From Paenibacillaceae bacterium GAS479 (GTDB taxonomy: Bacteria; Bacillota; Bacilli; Paenibacillales; Paenibacillaceae), in the NCBI GenBank assembly GCA_900105225.1, contig LT629764.1, positions 4,298,501 to 4,362,500 on the forward strand: DNA of 64,000 nt, in the 5' to 3' direction. The position numbers and the translations under genes were made by a program. A model generated the notes under the pieces. The model saw nothing but the letters and a program-made list of their open reading frames with translations. It had not been told where the DNA came from and did not search any database. Shown one piece after another: positions 40,470 through 50,400 of the stretch; the first letter of the stretch is position 1, and each line of letters begins with the position of its first letter.

Positions 40470-43400
40470 GGCCGATTACACTAACGATGACCGCCTTCGG
40501 GCCTTATCGGGATGAGGAGAAGATTGACTTCGAGCCGCTGCATGGCAGAGGTTTATTCGTCATCTCGGGCCAGACTGGTGCAGGCAAAACGACGGTGTTT
40601 GACGCTCTGTGTTACGCCTTGTACGGGGCGGCAAGCGGCGAGGACCGGGCGGAAACACGCATGCTGCGCAGTCACTTTGCGAGTGATGCTCAGCCCACGT
40701 CGGTGGAGCTGGTGTTCGCGGTACGCGGACGAAAGTACCGTGTGTTGCGGCAGATGCCGCATCGGCGGGGCGGCAATAAGAGCGAGACCGGCGGCAAAGC
40801 GGAGCTGTATGAGCTGACGGAAGACGGCGAAACGCCGCTGACGGACCGTTTTCATATTAAGGAAGTGGACGCCAAGCTGGAGGAGCTTGTTGGGCTGACT
40901 AAGGATCAGTTCAGCCAGATCGTTATGCTGCCGCAGGGGGAGTTCCGCAAGCTGCTCACTTCTGATACAGAAAATAAAGAAGAAATCCTGCGGCGGTTGT
41001 TCGGTACGGAGCTGTACCGGCGTTTGGAAGAGAGCTTCGCCGCGCGCGCCCGCGAGCTGCGCGAAGCGGTCAAAGACAATCGCCAGCGGCTGCTTTATAT
41101 CGGTGAACAGGTCAGAACTAGCCTTCCAATACGGGAGGAAGGACCACTTGCAGCGGTGTTGGCTCAGGAGCATGCCGGCGCGGTTCAGTTGTTGGACGGG
41201 CTGGCGGAAGAAGAGCGGCATTATGCGGAGCAAGTCCTGCAGCTGCAGGCGATGCGTTTGGCGGCGGATGCGGCTTGGGAGGCGCAACGGGCCAAGCTGA
41301 CGGAAGCGTCGCGCGTGAATGGCCGCCTCGACGAGCTAGAGGCGGCGCGGCGCGCGGCGGAGCAGCTTGAGGCGCGCGCCGGCGAGATGAGCGCGCTGGA
41401 GCAGCGGCTCGTCGCGGCTGAGCGGGCGGAGCGCCTGGCTCCGTATGAGGAGCAGGCGCAGCGCTCCACAGCGGAGGCTGCGGCTGTGGAGCGGCGGCGA
41501 GGCGAAGCCGCCGAGGCAGCGCAGCGCGCCGCGCGCGAGCTTGAGGCGGCCGCAGCTGAGGCGGCCGCGGAAGCGGCTCGCGAGCCGGAGCGTCGCGAGG
41601 CGGAGCGAGAGCAGCAGCGGCTGAGCGAGCTGCTGCCGTTGGTGCGCACGCTCGGCGAGCGCCGGGCGGAGCTGGAGCGGCTGCGCGCGGACGAGCAGCG
41701 GCTTGCCGTGGAGCTGGAGCGTGCCGCAGCGGAGCAGGAGCGCAGACGCGCCGAGCGCCGGGAGCTTGCGGGCCGCCTGGAAGGGCAGGAGCGCGAGCTT
41801 GAGGTGCTGCCGGAGCGAGAGCGGCGGCTGGATTTTTTGCTGCGACGGCATGAGCTGCTGAAGACGCTGAGCGCTGTGGGGCAGCAGGCCGAGCAGCTAG
41901 AGCGTTCGCGGGCTGAGCGCGAGGGAGCGGTGCATGGGCTCCGGCAGGAAACGGAACAGCTGGAGCAGCGCTGGATTGAGGGACAAGCCGGGCGCTTGGC
42001 GGCGCATTTGCATGACGGCAAGCCATGCCCAGTGTGCGGCAGTCAGGAGCATCCCGTTAAAGCTTCCGAAGATGCCGGGACGATTAGCCGCGAGGAGCTT
42101 CAAGCGGCTAAGGAGCGACTGCTCCATGTTGAGCGAGAACTGGCGGCTGCGGCTGCTCAGGTTGCTGCGGCGCAGGAGCGCACGGCGGAAGCCGATGCTC
42201 GGCGCGGCGAAATGGAGATCAGCGGCGAGCCTTTAGAGCTGCAGCTGGCAAGCACGCTCGAGGAGGGCCGCGAGCTGCGCGTGGAATGCCAGCGCCTGAA
42301 GACGCTGCAGACCGAGCGTGGCCCGCTGCGCGAAGCGCTGACTGCTCTGGAGCGCCGTTTGGAGGCGCTCGAAGCTCAGCGCGAGCGGCTGCAGGGACAG
42401 CAGCAGCCGCTCGCGCTGGACATAGCGGCGCGCAGCTCGCGCCTGGAAGCGGAGCTTGCGGCTGTGCCGGAGCCGCTGCAGGATGCGGCGGAGCTGGAGC
42501 GCCGCTCCGCCGCGGCGGAGCGGCTGGCTGCGGAGCTGGCCGCCGCCTTGCGGCAGGCGCAGGAGCGGCATGCCCGCGCCGGAGCCGGCGCGGCGGAAGC
42601 CGCCGCGCGGCTGGAGCAGCTGGCGGAGCAGGCGCGCGGCGCTGCCGAGGCCGCAGAGGCTGCGCGCGAGCGGCTCGGCGCGGAGCTGGCCGCCGCCGGT
42701 TTTGCGTCGGCGGAGGCTTGGCGGGCTGCGCGCCTCGAAGAGGCGACGCGCGAGCAGGGTCGCCGCGCGCTGGAGGCGCATCGCAGCGGCCTGGCGGCTC
42801 AGCGGCGGTTAACCGAGGAGCTGGAGCGCGAGCTCGCCGGTCAGGAACGCTGCGAGTTGGAACTGCTCGGGGCGGAAGCGGAGCGGCTTGGCGCGGAACG
42901 CGAGAGCGCCGACGCCAGCTGGCGGGAGGCGGATCGCTGCCGCGTCCAGGCAAGTGCACTTGGATCGTCAGTAAGCGAAGCGGCGCGCCGCTATGGCGAC
43001 TCTGAGCGGGAGCTGGAGGAAGTCGCGGATCTTCATGAAATGCTGAAGGGCGACAACTCCCTTAAGATCTCTTTTGAAAGATATATCCTTATCGAGTTTC
43101 TTGAACAGATTCTGCATGCCGCCAACGAGCGGTTGCGTGAGCTGTCAAGCGGCCAGTTCGTGTTGGAGCGAAGCGGACGGTTAGAGGCTCGGGGACGCCA
43201 AAGCGGTCTTGGGCTTGATGTTTATGATAGCTACACAGGCCAGAATCGGGATGTGAAATCGCTCTCCGGCGGAGAAAAATTCAACGCCTCGCTGGCGCTG
43301 GCGCTCGGCATGACCGATGTGATTCAGTCGAATCGCGGCGGCGTGTCTATCGAGATGATGTTCATCGACGAGGGCTTTGGCTCACTTGACGAGGAAGCGC

Positions 43401-43558
43401 TCGGCAGAGCGATCTCCGCGCTGGCCGACCTGCAAAAGGCAGGACGTTTGATCGGCGTGATCTCCCATGTGCAGGAACTGAAGGATGCTTTTCCGGCGGT
43501 TCTGGAGGTGCGCAAGACGAAGGAAGGCCACAGCAGCACGGAGCTAATTATTAAATAG
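40466..43558 (+). CDS. sbcC: Exonuclease SbcCD, ATPase subunit C
   Basis: A protein of 1030 residues; ATG 40466 overlaps the sbcD stop, and the frame upstream to 40430 is inside sbcD. The Rad50-type ATPase halves are at the two ends: Walker A GQTGAGKTTVFDAL and Q-loop VMLPQGEFRKLL in the N-terminal part, SLSGGEKFNASLALAL and MMFIDEGFGSLDEE at the C-terminus. Between them is a long coiled coil with the zinc hook CPVCGSQEHP near residue 521. The coiled coil is strongly biased to Ala, Glu, Arg and Leu, and its DNA is the most GC-rich of the window. Confidence 0.95.
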   Translation: MRPITLTMTAFGPYRDEEKIDFEPLHGRGLFVISGQTGAGKTTVFDALCYALYGAASGEDRAETRMLRSHFASDAQPTSVELVFAVRGRKYRVLRQMPHRRGGNKSETGGKAELYELTEDGETPLTDRFHIKEVDAKLEELVGLTKDQFSQIVMLPQGEFRKLLTSDTENKEEILRRLFGTELYRRLEESFAARARELREAVKDNRQRLLYIGEQVRTSLPIREEGPLAAVLAQEHAGAVQLLDGLAEEERHYAEQVLQLQAMRLAADAAWEAQRAKLTEASRVNGRLDELEAARRAAEQLEARAGEMSALEQRLVAAERAERLAPYEEQAQRSTAEAAAVERRRGEAAEAAQRAARELEAAAAEAAAEAAREPERREAEREQQRLSELLPLVRTLGERRAELERLRADEQRLAVELERAAAEQERRRAERRELAGRLEGQERELEVLPERERRLDFLLRRHELLKTLSAVGQQAEQLERSRAEREGAVHGLRQETEQLEQRWIEGQAGRLAAHLHDGKPCPVCGSQEHPVKASEDAGTISREELQAAKERLLHVERELAAAAAQVAAAQERTAEADARRGEMEISGEPLELQLASTLEEGRELRVECQRLKTLQTERGPLREALTALERRLEALEAQRERLQGQQQPLALDIAARSSRLEAELAAVPEPLQDAAELERRSAAAERLAAELAAALRQAQERHARAGAGAAEAAARLEQLAEQARGAAEAAEAARERLGAELAAAGFASAEAWRAARLEEATREQGRRALEAHRSGLAAQRRLTEELERELAGQERCELELLGAEAERLGAERESADASWREADRCRVQASALGSSVSEAARRYGDSERELEEVADLHEMLKGDNSLKISFERYILIEFLEQILHAANERLRELSSGQFVLERSGRLEARGRQSGLGLDVYDSYTGQNRDVKSLSGGEKFNASLALALGMTDVIQSNRGGVSIEMMFIDEGFGSLDEEALGRAISALADLQKAGRLIGVISHVQELKDAFPAVLEVRKTKEGHSSTELIIK

Positions 43559-43639
43559 AGCCCTTCAGCGCCCAGCCGGGGTCAATAGGGCATCAGATAT
43601 CACTGACACAAGCAGTGGGACTAGGAAGGAGTGTGGGAA

Positions 43640-46600
43640 ATGGGGCTTCGAATCATTTTAGGGCGAGCGGGGACAGGCAAGACCTTTGCCTGCATGGATG
43701 ATATACGCCGAGAGCTTGTGGCGGATCCAGCCGGGCCACCGCTTATTTTGCTAACGCCGGAGCAGGCGACTTTCCAAACGGAATACGCGTTGCTCGGCTC
43801 CGGTGCGGTGCAATCGAGCCTCAGAGCCCAGGTGCTCAGCTTCCGACGGCTTGCACTGCGCGTTATGCAGGAGGCTGGCGGCGCCGCACTCATCCCGGTT
43901 GGAGAGAACGGCAAAAACATGCTTCTGCACAAAATCGTGCATCGGCTGTCACCGCAGCTGCAGCTGTTTCGCGGCGGAACCGAGCAACAGGGCTTCATTG
44001 CCAAAATGGGTGAACTGCTGACGGAATGGAAACGGTACGGCATCGACTCTGCGGCAATCAGGGAACGGCTTGAGCTAGAAGGCGGGTTTGACTTTACATC
44101 TGTCTCCGTTACGGCACCTGCCTCTTTATCAGCGCTCGTTTCCTCATCGACACTTGCTTCTACAACTGCATCAGCCCCTGCTTCTGTCGCTGCGTCTGCC
44201 GCTGTCGGTGCATCAGCCCCTGTTCCTTCAACTGGAACTAACAAGGCTGCATCCGCCATTCCAGCCTCAGCCGGCTCAAGTTCCGGCAGTTCCCTACTCG
44301 ACCGCAAACTTCATGATCTCGCACTTGTTTATGGCGAGCTGGAGCGTGAGCTGACTGGACTTTATATGGATGACGAAGACCATCTGTCCTTCCTGGCAGA
44401 AGGCTTCGGCGATTGCCGTTCCATGCGCGGAGCACGCTTCTGGCTGGATGGCTTCAGCGGCTTCACGGCGCGCGAGCTCGCAGCTGTCGGCATGTTGCTG
44501 CAACAAGCGGAGTCCGTGACGCTGACCTTATGTCTGGACCGGCCCTACGATGGAGGGGAGAAGCCTCATGAGCTGGACCTCTTCCATCCAGCGGCGGACA
44601 CTTACATTCGAGTGAAGGCGTTGGCGGATGAGCTTGGAGTGTCCGTAGAGGAGCCGCTGATCTTGCCTACGCAACTGCCGCCCCGCTACCAGAGCGGCGG
44701 TATGCTTGATCATCTCAACCGGAATTTTGGAGGCAGAACGCCGATGCGGAATGCCCAGCAACAAGCTGGAGCGACTAGTTCCGATCCGCTAACGGATCTC
44801 AATTCGGAGATTATGCTCACTGCGGCTTCGAGCCGCAGAGCTGAGGTGGAGGCTGCCGCGCGTGACATGAAACGTCAGGTGCGCGAGCGTGGTTTGCGCT
44901 GGCGTGATTTGGCGGTCATTGTCCGCCAAACGGCGGATTACAGCGACACCATTCATAATGTGTTTACCGATTATGGCATTCCCTTTTTCCTGGACGGCCG
45001 CAAGGACGTGCTGCATCATCCGCTCATAGAATTCATCCGCTCCGCGCTTGAGACGGTATTATATGGCTGGAAGCATGAGGCGATTTTCCGCTGTGTCAAA
45101 ACCGAGATGTTGTTCCCTGAAGACGGTCGGCTGGAGCGGGAGCGCTTTGATCGGCTGGAGAACTACGTGCTGGCGGCAGGTATTGAGGGACGTTCTTGGA
45201 AAAGTCCCAAAAGATGGCAGCCGCTTCATGCCGGCAGCGTCGAGGATGCGCCTACTGAAACAAATGCTCGCCAGCGCGCGGAGTTTGCAGATTTGCTCAA
45301 AGCCAGGACGGAGCTTGTGCGGCCGCTAAGCCGGCTGGAGCGAGCTATGGCCAAGGCGAGCACGGTGCGGGAGCAATGTGAAGCGCTGTTTGATTTCCTT
45401 GATCGTGCAGGAGCGGCGGACCGGCTGGAGCGCCGCGCTGAACAGGAGCTAGCCGCAGGCCGACCGGGCTCTGCACGCATCCAGCGGCAAGTATGGGACG
45501 GTGTGATGGCGCTTCTTGACCAACTGGTGGAGATGGCGGGAGATGAGTCAATTCCATTGGATCTGTTCACCGGCATGGTGCAAACGGGTCTTGAGACACT
45601 CAAGCTGTCTGCTGTGCCGCCTTCGCTTGATCAGGTAGTCGTTGGCGCTATGGATCGCATCCGTACTGGACAAGTGCGCGCCGCTTATGTACTTGGAGCC
45701 AGTGATGGTGTTTTGCCGATGCGCATTCAGGAGGACGGTTTGCTGACCGAGCGAGAGCGTGAGAAGTTCGGAGATTCGGGGCTTGAGATGGCCCCCGGAG
45801 TGCGCCGCCGATTGCTGGATGAGCGGTTTCATATCTATCGAGCCTTCCTTGCACCGTCTGATCGTTTATGGGTCAGCTGGCCGCTTGCCGACGAAGAGGG
45901 TAAAGGTCTCCATCCTTCGGAATACATTCGTCATCTGCGAACTTTATTTCCAACTCTTGCAGTTCAGCTTGCGGCAGGAGCTCCCGAGTCGTCTTTGACG
46001 TCACAGGATCTGCTTCGCTATATGGAGTTGCCAGAGCGGGCTCTATCTTATCTCATTCCCCGTCTGCGGCATTGGTTGGACGGCGGCGAGCTTAAGCCTC
46101 TTTGGCAGGATGTATACAACTGGTTTGCGGTTAGGCCTGTCTGGCAGCGGAGATTCCGCGCTATGCTAGACTCCTTGGATTACGACAACGGGGTGGTCCA
46201 GCTCGGCCGCGGCATGGCGGATCGACTTTATGGCGGCCAACTGACGGCGAGTGTGACGCGGATGGAGCGGTTCGTCTCCTGTCCTTTCCAGCATTTTGCT
46301 GTACATGGACTCAAGCTGAAGGAGCGCAGGCTGTACCGGCTTGGGGCTCCGGATATGGGTCAGCTATTTCACGCTGCCCTTACTAAGGTTGCCTCTGAGC
46401 TCGGCGAGGGCTGGGGCCGCTCCAGCGCAGCAATCATTCAAGAGACAGCAGAGAAGGCTGTTGACGAACTGGCGCCGCGGCTGCAATCACAGATTTTGCT
46501 AAGCAGCAATCGTTATCGTTATATTGCAAGCAAGCTCAAATCCGTTGTGACACGCGCAGCAGTCGTGCTGGGCGAACATGCTAGGCGTGCGGAGTTCCAG

Positions 46601-47461
46601 CCGGTTGGGCTAGAGGTTCAGTTCGGGCCAGGCGGCGAGCTGCCTCCGCTTGATATTGAGTTCCCGGACGGCAGCGGCTCGATTCGGTTAATTGGACGGA
46701 TCGACCGCGTAGATGCGGCCCGCTCCGACAAAGGTTTGCTGCTGCGAGTTCTGGACTACAAGTCCAGCGCTACTCAACTGAGGTTGGAGGAAGTTGCGAG
46801 TGGTCTTTCGCTGCAGATGCTGACCTATTTGGACGTCCTGCTTACCCATGCCGAAAGCTGGCTAGGCGAGCAGACTCATCCAGCGGGTGTGCTTTATTTT
46901 CACGTACAGAATCCGGTGCTCAGCGTACCGGCTGGGCTTCCCGTGGACGAGGCGGCCGCTATGCTGCTGAAACGCTTCAAAATGCGCGGTCTGCTGCTGG
47001 ATGATGCAGATACGGTGAGGATGATGGATGCTGGATTGGAAGGGCGATCGGATTTGCTCCCAGCCGGATTCAAAAAGGATGGTACTTTCCTCAGCGATTC
47101 TTCCGTCGCTACAGGCAGGCAGTGGGAGCTGCTGCGGCGCTCGGTGCGTCGTACGATCGGGACGATCGGGCAGTCGGTCAAAAAAGGCGAAATTGCGATT
47201 CGTCCTTACCGGCAAGGCGCCAAAACTCCTTGTCAATTTTGCGCCTACAAACCGGTATGCCAGTTCGATCCGCTCAATGAAGGCAACGAATATCTCAAGC
47301 TGGCTGCCCCTGGCAAAGAAGAATTCTGGGGTACGCTTGAGGAACTAGCAGAAGCCCAGGCCGAGCTGGCAGCAGCATCGGAGGAGCGAGCTTCTCTTAT
47401 GCAGGCGGATGGAATCCAGCAATTATTGATGGAAAGGAGTGGTAGCGATGATGGTTCCTAA
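43640..47461 (+). CDS. addB: AddAB helicase-nuclease, subunit B
   Basis: A protein of 1273 residues; ATG 43640 is eight bases after AGGAAGGAG. It is the recombination nuclease that loads RecA at breaks and recognises Chi. The N-terminal P-loop GRAGTGKTF begins the helicase-like part; the C-terminal nuclease has LRVLDYKSSAT. The iron-sulfur cluster cysteines are SCPFQHF near residue 880 and CQFCAYKPVC near the C-terminus. A low-complexity Ala/Ser/Val/Thr stretch (about residues 153–220) is an insertion not usual for AddB. Confidence 0.95.
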   Translation: MGLRIILGRAGTGKTFACMDDIRRELVADPAGPPLILLTPEQATFQTEYALLGSGAVQSSLRAQVLSFRRLALRVMQEAGGAALIPVGENGKNMLLHKIVHRLSPQLQLFRGGTEQQGFIAKMGELLTEWKRYGIDSAAIRERLELEGGFDFTSVSVTAPASLSALVSSSTLASTTASAPASVAASAAVGASAPVPSTGTNKAASAIPASAGSSSGSSLLDRKLHDLALVYGELERELTGLYMDDEDHLSFLAEGFGDCRSMRGARFWLDGFSGFTARELAAVGMLLQQAESVTLTLCLDRPYDGGEKPHELDLFHPAADTYIRVKALADELGVSVEEPLILPTQLPPRYQSGGMLDHLNRNFGGRTPMRNAQQQAGATSSDPLTDLNSEIMLTAASSRRAEVEAAARDMKRQVRERGLRWRDLAVIVRQTADYSDTIHNVFTDYGIPFFLDGRKDVLHHPLIEFIRSALETVLYGWKHEAIFRCVKTEMLFPEDGRLERERFDRLENYVLAAGIEGRSWKSPKRWQPLHAGSVEDAPTETNARQRAEFADLLKARTELVRPLSRLERAMAKASTVREQCEALFDFLDRAGAADRLERRAEQELAAGRPGSARIQRQVWDGVMALLDQLVEMAGDESIPLDLFTGMVQTGLETLKLSAVPPSLDQVVVGAMDRIRTGQVRAAYVLGASDGVLPMRIQEDGLLTEREREKFGDSGLEMAPGVRRRLLDERFHIYRAFLAPSDRLWVSWPLADEEGKGLHPSEYIRHLRTLFPTLAVQLAAGAPESSLTSQDLLRYMELPERALSYLIPRLRHWLDGGELKPLWQDVYNWFAVRPVWQRRFRAMLDSLDYDNGVVQLGRGMADRLYGGQLTASVTRMERFVSCPFQHFAVHGLKLKERRLYRLGAPDMGQLFHAALTKVASELGEGWGRSSAAIIQETAEKAVDELAPRLQSQILLSSNRYRYIASKLKSVVTRAAVVLGEHARRAEFQPVGLEVQFGPGGELPPLDIEFPDGSGSIRLIGRIDRVDAARSDKGLLLRVLDYKSSATQLRLEEVASGLSLQMLTYLDVLLTHAESWLGEQTHPAGVLYFHVQNPVLSVPAGLPVDEAAAMLLKRFKMRGLLLDDADTVRMMDAGLEGRSDLLPAGFKKDGTFLSDSSVATGRQWELLRRSVRRTIGTIGQSVKKGEIAIRPYRQGAKTPCQFCAYKPVCQFDPLNEGNEYLKLAAPGKEEFWGTLEELAEAQAELAAASEERASLMQADGIQQLLMERSGSDDGS

Positions 47462-50400
47462 GCCGGAAGGCTCGCGCTGGACCGATGACCAATGGACTGC
47501 CATTACGGCTCGCGGAGGAGATGTGCTTGTTGCCGCTGCGGCAGGTTCAGGCAAAACAGCTGTGCTCGTCGAGCGAATTATCCGCATGATTTCTGAAGAT
47601 ATCGATGTGGATCAGCTGTTGGTCGCCACTTTTACGAAAGCCGCCGCTGCAGAAATGAAGGAACGCATACGGGCCGCCCTGGAGGCAGCTCTGGAAAGCG
47701 ATCCTGGCTCGGAGCATTTGCGCCGCCAACTGGCACTGCTAGGACGAGCTTCTATCACGACGTTGCACTCCTTTTGCCTGGACGTCATTCGGCGTTATTA
47801 TCCGCTCATTGGCCTTGATCCCGGCTTCCGCGTTGCCAACGAGACGGAGAGCGAACTGCTGCGCCTGGAAGTGTTAGATGAGCTGTTCGAAGAGCGATAT
47901 AGCGAGGCATCGGCAGAGGACGGCCGATTTTTGCAGTTAGCTGATCGATACGGCGGCGAAAAGAGCGACGAGCCACTGTACCGTCTCGTGCAGCAACTCT
48001 ATGAATTTTCGCGTTCTCAGCCATGGCCTGATGAGTGGCTTCGAAAAATGGCGATCGCTTTTCGGGTCGAAGACCCCGAAGATCTGGAAGGGGGCCAGTG
48101 GCTGGAGGCACTCGCCGCAGATCTCCGGCTTAGCCTCCAAGGTGCGGGTGCAGCGCTGCAAGAAGCGCTCCAGTGCGCGCTTGATCCAGGCGGACCACTT
48201 GTTTATGCCGAGACGCTTCGGGATGATTTGCGGCTTGTCGCCACAATCGAAGAAGCAGTACTCTCTCGTCCCTGGGATGAATGGCGGGATGCCTGGCAGC
48301 TGGCGGGCAGTTTTGGCCGCCTGAAGTCGATCCGCTCCGGCGGTGATGTCGACCCGCTCCTGCAGGAGCGGGCTAAGGAACTGCGGGACGAGGCAAAGTC
48401 CATAGTGGACGAGCTGGATAAGGAGCTGTTCAGCCGACCTGCAAAGGCCTACATGGAGGAGTTAAAACAGCTTGCACCGCTCATGGACACGCTAGCCGAG
48501 CTGGTGATCGAGTTTGATTGGCGCTACCGGGAGGCGAAGCAGCGCAAGGGGCTGCTTGATTTTGGCGATCTCGAGCATTATTGCCTCGCCATCTTGCGTT
48601 CGGATGATTCCACCTCGGAGCGGGCTCTGCCTTCCTCGGCGGCAATGGATTACCGTCGTCAGTTTCGAGAGGTGCTGCTCGATGAGTACCAGGACACGAA
48701 CCGGGTGCAGGAGTCGATCGTCGAGCTGATTACGGGGACAGTCTCGGATGCTGTAGAGCTGAAGGGTGGCCGGCGTTTCATGGTCGGAGACGTTAAGCAG
48801 AGCATTTATCGCTTCCGACTGGCCGAGCCGGATTTATTTCTGGACAAGTATCGGCGCTTCGCCGCGGATACAGCCGTGGAAGGTCAGCGTATCGATCTGG
48901 CGCGCAACTTCCGCAGTCGGCAAGAAGTCGTAGATGGTGTTAATGCCGTTTTCCGCGCGCTCATGCGAGAATCGGTCGCTGAGATGGATTATGATCGATC
49001 TGCGGAGCTAGTGCTTGGAGCTTCCTACCCGGAAGCGGAATCGCCTACTGCAAATCGCATTGAGCTAGCGCTCATCGACCGCGAGAGCAGCGGAGGGCGG
49101 ACCCCTGCGGACAAGCCGGCAGTAGCTGCTGATCTCTCTTCCGATAGCCGGGAGGCGGAGCAGCGGGAAGAAGCCGCTGACTTGCAGACAGCTCAGCTTG
49201 AGGCTCGTTATATCGCCCGGCGCATTCTGGAGCTGCGCCAGCAGTCCCACCACGTTCATGATGGCAAAGGTGGAAGTAGACATTTGGCTTGGCGCGATAT
49301 AGTTGTCTTGCTGCGTGCCACGAAATCCTGGGCTCCGGTGCTGATGGAGGAGCTCCAGTCGGCGGGCATTCCGGCATACGCAGAACTTGGCAGCGGCTAT
49401 TTTGACGCCATTGAGGTAGACATTATGCTGTCTGCTCTGCGCGTCGCGGATAATCCGTTTCAGGATATTCCGCTTGCCGGCGTGCTGCGCTCTCCAATGT
49501 TCGGGCTGACCGCTGAAGATCTGGCGATGATTCGAATTGTTGGAGGCGAGGGCTCCTATTATGAAGCGGTTGTGAACACGGCAGACAATCTGCTCGCGCC
49601 GCATGAGGTTCGCGCCAAATTGGCCGTTTTTCTCGACACGATGGACGGATGGAGAGAAGCGGCACGCCAGGGAAGTTTAGCCGATTTGGTTTGGCGGATC
49701 TACAGCGAGACCGGATATTATGATTGGGTTGGCGGTCTGGCGGCCGGCAGCCAGCGACAAGCTAATTTGCGCGCGCTGCATGATCGAGCCCGGCAGTTCG
49801 AGGCCGGTTCAGCCCGCGGTTTGTTCCGTTTCCTCCTGTATATGGATCGGATGAGGGAGAACGGAGGCGACCTCGGCGCCGCCGGTGCGCTCGGCGAAGG
49901 CGAGGACGTCGTGCGAATTATGTCCATTCATAAGAGCAAGGGACTTGAATTCCCTGTCGTTTTTATAGCCGGCCTTGGCAAAAGGTTCAACCAGCAGGAT
50001 GTGAGCTCGCCGTTTCTCATGCACAAGCAGCTTGGCTTCGGTCCTAAGTTTATCGATCCAGAGCTGAGGCTCAGCTACCCGACTTTGCCGTGCCTCGCCA
50101 TCCGTCGCAGGATGCGCATGGAGCTGCAGGCAGAGGAGTTGAGAGTACTGTATGTGGCATTAACACGTCCGAAGGAAAAAATGATTCTGGTCGGCACAGT
50201 GGATGACGCAGAGCGACAGACAGTTAGATGGAACTCCTCGCGCGGAGCGGAGGGTACGCTTTCCGACTATCGGATCGCCTCGGCGCGTCGGTATTTGGAT
50301 TGGCTCGGCCCGCTTGTAGGCTTGGCCGTCACGGTCGGAGCGACGGAAGAGAATACTCGGTTGCCGGTAAGATCGCTTGCCGATGAAGAGGTAGCTCCTG

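Noticed and set aside
41118-42959. Long leftward frames opposite sbcC
   Set aside because: High GC creates open antisense frames; their protein composition is Ala/Pro/Arg noise.
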